From: Vibrio variabilis
GTDB lineage: Bacteria; Pseudomonadota; Gammaproteobacteria; Enterobacterales; Vibrionaceae
DNA length: 40,230 nt
Assembly: GCF_003263785.1 (NCBI RefSeq)
Contig: NZ_JYJK01000120.1
Coordinates: forward strand, 1 to 40,230
Direction: 5' to 3'
Both the position numbers and the translations under genes were made by a program. Positions within the stretch are counted from its first letter, which is position 1; each line of letters opens with the position of its first letter. The notes beneath the pieces were generated by a model, which made no database searches, was not told the DNA's origin, and worked only from the letters and a program-made list of their open reading frames with translations. This document shows positions 35,640-40,230 of this stretch, piece by piece.

Positions 35640-37519
35640 TTAACTCGGATGAAGCGCTTTTTCTATCTCAGATAGGCTTGCCGGATCATCTATGGTCGAA
35701 GGTACGGTGTAAGTTTCACCGTCAGCAATTTGCCTGATAACGCGACGCAGGATCTTACCTGAGCGTGTTTTTGGCAGTCTGTCGACAACCAGCGCATGCT
35801 TAAAGCACGCGACCGCACCGATTTCGGAACGCACTTTACCAACAAGCTCAGTTTCCAGTGCACCGCTATCCACTTTAACGCCGTCTTTAAGTACAACAAG
35901 ACCGAGTGGCAGCTGACCTTTTAAATCATCATGGACACCGACAACCGCACATTCCGCAATCGCTGGGTGACCACCAACTATCTCTTCCATTTCACCCGTT
36001 GAGAGGCGATGCCCCGCTACGTTGATTACGTCGTCCACCCTACCCATGATAAACAAGTAGCCATCTTCATCGAGATACCCGCCGTCACCAGAGACGTAGT
36101 AACCTTCAAATTGACTTAGATAACCAGAGTCAAATCTATCGTGATTACGCCATACCGTGGTTAGGCAGCTTGGTGGAAGCGGACGTTTTAGCGACACAAA
36201 ACCTTGCTGGTTGGCGCCAACGGGCTCCCCCAACTCATTCAAGATTTCGACTTTGAAACCCGGACTTGGCATGGTCGAAGAGCCCGCTTTAATTGGCATT
36301 GACTCAAGCCTACAGGATTCGATGAAATTGCCCACCCCGTTTCTGTCTGCCACCAGTGGTCAATCACAGGTTTGTTGGTGTGGCTTTGTACCCACTCTAA
36401 GGTCGGAGGGTCAAGCCGCTCACCGGCCATAAAGATGCTGTCTAAGGTGCTCAAATCATATTTATCCAGCTCTAAGCCTTCAGGATCTTCTTTCTTAATC
36501 GCTCTGAACGCCGTCGGAGCGGAAAACAGCACCTTCACCTGATACTCTTCACAAACCCGCCAAAACGCACCGGGATCTGGCGTTCGCACTGGTTTACCTT
36601 CAAACAGAATCGACGTACAACCATGAATCAGCGGAGCATAGACAATATATGAGTGTCCCACGACCCAGCCGACATCGGATGCTGCCCAAAACACCCCATC
36701 GGTTGGCATGTTGTAGATGGCATTCATGGAATATTTCATCGCAACAGCGTGACCGCCGTTATCACGTACCACACCTTTCGGTTTACCTGTTGTGCCAGAG
36801 GTATACAGAATATAGAGCGGGTCAATCGCTAATACAGGTACGCATGCGTGAGGTAGTGCGCGTTCATATTGCTCTGCCCAATCAAGATCACGCTCTTGGT
36901 TTAGCTCAGCTAAGCACTGCGGGCGCTGCAGTACGAGTACCTTATCGGGTTTCCAGCGGCTATCCATAATGGCCTGATCCACGAGCGGTTTGTATGGCAA
37001 AACCTTGTTGATCTCAATGCCACAAGAGGCTGTCATAATGACCTTAGGCTCTGCATCTTCAATTCGCACCGCCAATTCGTTAGGAGCAAAACCGCCAAAT
37101 ACCACAGAGTGAATCGCACCGAGACGGGCACAGGCTAGCATCGCCATCGCGGCCTCTGGAATCATCGGCATATAGATAATGACCCTATCGCCTTTTGTGA
37201 CGCCTTGCGACGCAAGCATTCCCGCAATTTTTGCCACCTTGTCACGCATTACATTGTAGCTATAACGTTCTTTAACCCCGGTGACCGGTGAGTCATAAAT
37301 CAGCGCCGTATTATCACCTCGACCTTGTTCACAATGATAATCTAAGGCTAGCCATGCGGTATTCATTACTCCGTCAGGAAACCAGCGTTCGATGCCGTTG
37401 TCGTCTTTCGCCAAGATGGTTTTCGGCGCTTCAAACCAATCAATATTTTCCGCTTGATGCTGCCAGAAGGATTCAGGTTGTTGCTCTGCCCATTGGTACT
37501 CTTTTTGATATGCAGACAT
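35640..37519 (-). CDS. prpE: Propionyl-CoA synthetase PrpE, frameshifted
   Basis: AMP-forming acyl-CoA synthetase that activates propionate for the 2-methylcitrate cycle. The corrected length is 626 residues (628 in E. coli). Visible: the AMP-binding loop YILYTSGTTGKPKGV near residue 235, DHWWQTETGW near residue 400, GRVDDVINVAGHRL, and the C-terminal PKTRSGKILRR with the lysine regulated by acetylation in this family. One base is missing near 36305 (NPVGL / ESMPIKAG). Last gene of the acnD-prpF-prpE run, 21 nt after prpF. The break is probably an error. Confidence 0.93.
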
Positions 37520-37540
37520 AATGCGTCCTCCAATATGTCT

Positions 37541-38736
37541 TTAATAATTTGAAACGTCTTTGATCAATAACGTATCCGAAGGTACATGAACCCTGCCTTC
37601 CATTAGGATCCGCGCACTTCGACTCATAATGGCTCTTTCGACCGTCCAGCCTTGCTCAGACTGAGAAGCCACAGCACCCACCTTGAGCGTTCCCGATGGG
37701 TGTCCAAAGGTTACCCCCTCACGAGCACCACCACCCGCGGCCATATTGACCACCGTACCTTCTACGCTCGCAGCGCATGCGATAGCAACGGCTGCCGTTC
37801 CCATCATGGCGTGATGAAGCTTACCCATCGACATTGCTCTCACTAATAGATCAACATCTGCCGCCTCGATGGTTTTGTCACTTGAAGAGCGATAAGGTTT
37901 AGGTTTAGAAATAAACGCAACTTTGGGGGTGTGCTGGCGCGTTGCCGCTTGCTCAATAGAGTCAATTAGTCCCATTTTTAATGCCCCATGGGCACGAATG
38001 GTTTCGAACTTTTCAAGCCAGTCAGCATCACTATTGATGTCTTCTTGCAGCTCAGTACCTTCGAGGCCAAGTTCGGCGGCGTCGATAAAGATCGTGGGAA
38101 TGCCCGCGTTGATCATCGTGGCATTGAACACGCCAACGTCCGGTACATGTAGGTCATCGACCAAGTTCCCCGTTGGAAACATCGAGCCACCACTGCTGCT
38201 TGGGTCAACAAATTCCACCGCAATTTCAGCCGCAGGAAATGTGACGCCATCGAGGAAGAAGTCGCCAAGCTCTTGGACTTCTCCATCCACCATCGGCACT
38301 TTAGCCACAATCGTTTTCTCGATATTGCTTGCCAGATGTTAATCTCTGCTATGCCATTTTCGGGGAGCACGCTTGGATCAATTAAGCCACTATGAATGGC
38401 AAACGGCGCGACTGCAGCTGATAGGTTTCCGCAGTTGCCGCTCCAATCGACGAACGCCTTATCAATCGCCACTTGACCGAATAAGTAATCGATGTGATGG
38501 TCAGGGCGGCGACTTTTCGACACAATCACCGTTTTACTGGTACTCGATGTTGCCCCTCCCATACCATCAATCTGCTTGGCATAGGGATCGGGGCTGCCGA
38601 TGACACGCATCAACAGTTGGTCTCGTATGACGCCAGGCTGTTTTGCTGCTTCAGGCAAATCTTCGAGGCTAAAGAACACACCTTTGCTTGTCCCTCCGCG
38701 CATGTGCGTGGCAGGCACTTTTATTTGTTTGCTCAT
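37541..38736 (-). CDS. prpF: 2-methylaconitate cis-trans isomerase PrpF, frameshifted
   Basis: PrpF isomerises 2-methylaconitate so that AcnD and an aconitase together replace PrpD. The corrected length is 398 residues, as in Shewanella PrpF. Motifs: PATHMRGGTSKGVFF at the N-terminus, DGMGGATSSTSKTVIV, and DWSGNCGNLSAAVAPFAI with the family Cys-Gly. One A is missing near 38327 (INIWQA / NIEKTIVAKVPM), splitting the frame. ATG 38736 follows AGGGGACG and gives the family N-terminus. Between acnD (10 nt) and prpE. Confidence 0.93.
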
Positions 38737-38746
38737 ACTACGTCCC

Positions 38747-40230
38747 CTATTTCGCGAGAAAGTCTTGTGCGAATCGCTGCAGTACACCACCAGATGAATA
38801 AACGGCCACCTCGTCTTCCGTGTCTAGTCGACAAGTCACGGCAATATCGAGCTTGTTGCCATTGGCGCGCGTGACGACTAGAGCTAGATCGCAACCCGGA
38901 GCAATATCGCCGACGACATCGTAAGTTTCCGTGCCATCCAGACCTAGGGTGTTTCTATCGGTGCCCGCTTTGAACTGCAGCGGCAATACGCCCATACCGA
39001 CAAGGTTCGTCCTGTGGATTCGCTCAAATCCCTCAGCAACGATTGCCTCGACGCCGGCTAGGCGAACCCCCTTAGCAGCCCAATCTCGTGAAGAGCCTTG
39101 TCCATAATCCGCACCGGCGACAATGATCAAAGGCTGCTGACGCTGCATGTAGGTTTCAATTGCTTCCCACATGCGCGTGACCTTTCCCTCTGGTTCAATT
39201 CGAGCCAATGAGCCTTGAACAACATTGCCGTTTTCAGTAACCATTTCATTGAACAGTTTGGGGTTGGCAAAGGTTGCTCGCTGAGCGGTTAAGTGATCCC
39301 CGCGATGGGTCGCGTAAGAGTTGAAGTCTTCCTCGGGTACGCTCATGCTAGTGAGGTACTCCCCTGCAGCACTGGACGCTAAGATAGCGTTAGATGGCGA
39401 CAAATGGTCAGTGGTAATGTTATCTCCGAGGATGGCTAGCGGTCTCATGCCGCTCAGTGTGCGAGGCTTAGCCAGTGCCCCTTCCCAATATGGTGGTCTG
39501 CGAATGTAGGTGCTCATCTCACGCCAATCATAGAGCGGGTTTGAGCTTGCCACTTCATCATTTAGCTTGAACATTTGCAGATAGACTTGATTGAACTGTT
39601 CAGGCTTAACGTGTGCATTAACGACCGCATCGATTTCTTCATCGCTTGGCCATATATCATTAAGATAGATAGGCTTGCCTTCAGCATCGACACCCAGCGA
39701 ATCTCGCTCGATATCAAAACGAATCGTTCCCGCTATCGCATAAGCAACCACAAGAGGCGGCGATGCTAAAAACGCTTGCTTGGCATAAGGGTGAATACGT
39801 CCATCGAAGTTTCGATTGCCTGACAACACGGCGGTTGTGTACAAATCGTTATCGATGATTTCTTTTTGGATTTCAGGGTCAAGCGCGCCACTCATGCCGT
39901 TACAGGTCGTGCACGCGTAAGCGACAATACCAAAGCCCAACTTTTCTAGCTCTGGCAGCAGTCCTGCTTCTTCTAAGTACAGCTTGGCAACTTTTGAGCC
40001 TGGGGCAAAGGAGGATTTCACCCAAGGTTTTCGTACCAAACCTAACTCGTTGGCTTTTTTGGCAATCAATCCAGCCGCTACCACGTTGCGCGGGTTGCTG
40101 GTGTTGGTACAAGACGTAATCGCAGCAATGATGACCGCGCCATCTGGCATGGTGTCAGACTTCTGCTCCCACGCGCCTGCGATGCCCTGTTCGCTAAGCT
40201 GCGCCGTGGGCAATCGGCGATGAGGGTTAG
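38747..40230 (-). CDS. acnD: Fe/S 2-methylisocitrate dehydratase AcnD, partial (C-terminal)
   Basis: C-terminal 494 residues of an aconitase-family protein, open to the right edge of the window; the start lies beyond it. Iron-sulfur ligands are visible in AITSCTNTSNP and AYACTTCNG, with NPHRRLP upstream and the substrate-binding DYGQGSSRDWAAKG near the C-terminal swivel domain. The adjacent prpF identifies it as AcnD (full family length about 860) rather than a housekeeping aconitase. It dehydrates 2-methylcitrate in propionate catabolism. prpB/prpC would be expected upstream, outside the window. Confidence 0.92.
   Translation of the reverse strand, partial: NPHRRLPTAQLSEQGIAGAWEQKSDTMPDGAVIIAAITSCTNTSNPRNVVAAGLIAKKANELGLVRKPWVKSSFAPGSKVAKLYLEEAGLLPELEKLGFGIVAYACTTCNGMSGALDPEIQKEIIDNDLYTTAVLSGNRNFDGRIHPYAKQAFLASPPLVVAYAIAGTIRFDIERDSLGVDAEGKPIYLNDIWPSDEEIDAVVNAHVKPEQFNQVYLQMFKLNDEVASSNPLYDWREMSTYIRRPPYWEGALAKPRTLSGMRPLAILGDNITTDHLSPSNAILASSAAGEYLTSMSVPEEDFNSYATHRGDHLTAQRATFANPKLFNEMVTENGNVVQGSLARIEPEGKVTRMWEAIETYMQRQQPLIIVAGADYGQGSSRDWAAKGVRLAGVEAIVAEGFERIHRTNLVGMGVLPLQFKAGTDRNTLGLDGTETYDVVGDIAPGCDLALVVTRANGNKLDIAVTCRLDTEDEVAVYSSGGVLQRFAQDFLAK

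Noticed and set aside
1..40230. Mobile elements, CRISPR arrays, tRNA or rRNA genes
   Set aside because: No transposase, integrase or phage motifs, no regularly spaced direct repeats and no tRNA-like or rRNA sequence were seen. The four-copy 16-nt core is too short and too promoter-like to be called an insertion element.

Overview
The window looks like chromosome 1 of a Vibrio or close Vibrionaceae relative. The basis is the gene families (a VF530-type protein, DUF4144, DUF3080, periplasmic DNA ligase LigE, a tandem glycine riboswitch before an AGCS symporter, a MetJ-controlled NhaC-type transporter) and the Vibrio-like clusters sbcB-yohJ-yohK-cdd-purT and acnD-prpF-prpE. This was judged by reading motifs; no database search was run. 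No tRNA, rRNA, CRISPR array, insertion sequence or phage gene was seen.

Layout. 1-4.2 kb: pdxY with a small glycine-zipper protein, then small minus-strand genes (GNAT, tandem SH3, a frameshifted YtoQ-family gene, VF530-like, DUF4144, TIGR03643) and the eroded remains of an HD-domain phosphohydrolase. 4.2-16.5 kb is an envelope-rich accessory block: a carboxylesterase-like lipoprotein without its catalytic triad, an outer-membrane protein with a Kef-type antiporter, an outer-membrane barrel with a patatin-like lipoprotein and a divergent LysR regulator, two small exported proteins, a phospholipase D/cardiolipin synthase-like lipoprotein and a HExxH lipoprotein. 16.5-22 kb: GNAT, metT with a four-box MetJ operator, and an overlapping pair of a periplasmic binding lipoprotein and a membrane GGDEF-EAL protein. 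22-30.9 kb: sbcB, yohJK, cdd (CRP/CytR), purT (PurR), VOC, DUF3080, ligE, a coiled-coil membrane protein and a 52-residue membrane protein. 31-35.6 kb: tandem glycine riboswitch and symporter, a Nudix-PAP2-like membrane protein, GNAT and a small exported protein. 35.6-40.2 kb: the 2-methylcitrate genes acnD (cut by the window edge), prpF and prpE.

Most notable signal: an identical 16-nt core (TCCTTCAAACGCGATT) occurs four times, always between genes. In every copy an AT-rich -10-like hexamer follows about 22 nt later, so the core would sit near -42 of a promoter. Three copies face genes for exported or outer-membrane proteins (the esterase-like lipoprotein, the barrel-patatin operon, a small periplasmic protein). 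The fourth faces no annotated gene but precedes a roughly 100-nt stretch ending in a strong intrinsic terminator, a candidate small RNA. This looks like an unnamed activator-dependent regulon.

Caution: at least eleven otherwise intact, conserved genes carry single-base indels, nearly all one-base losses in or next to short same-base runs. This pattern suggests sequencing or assembly error more than real gene decay. Corrected full-length genes are annotated with the break noted; the HD-domain remnant is the one case that looks truly decayed.
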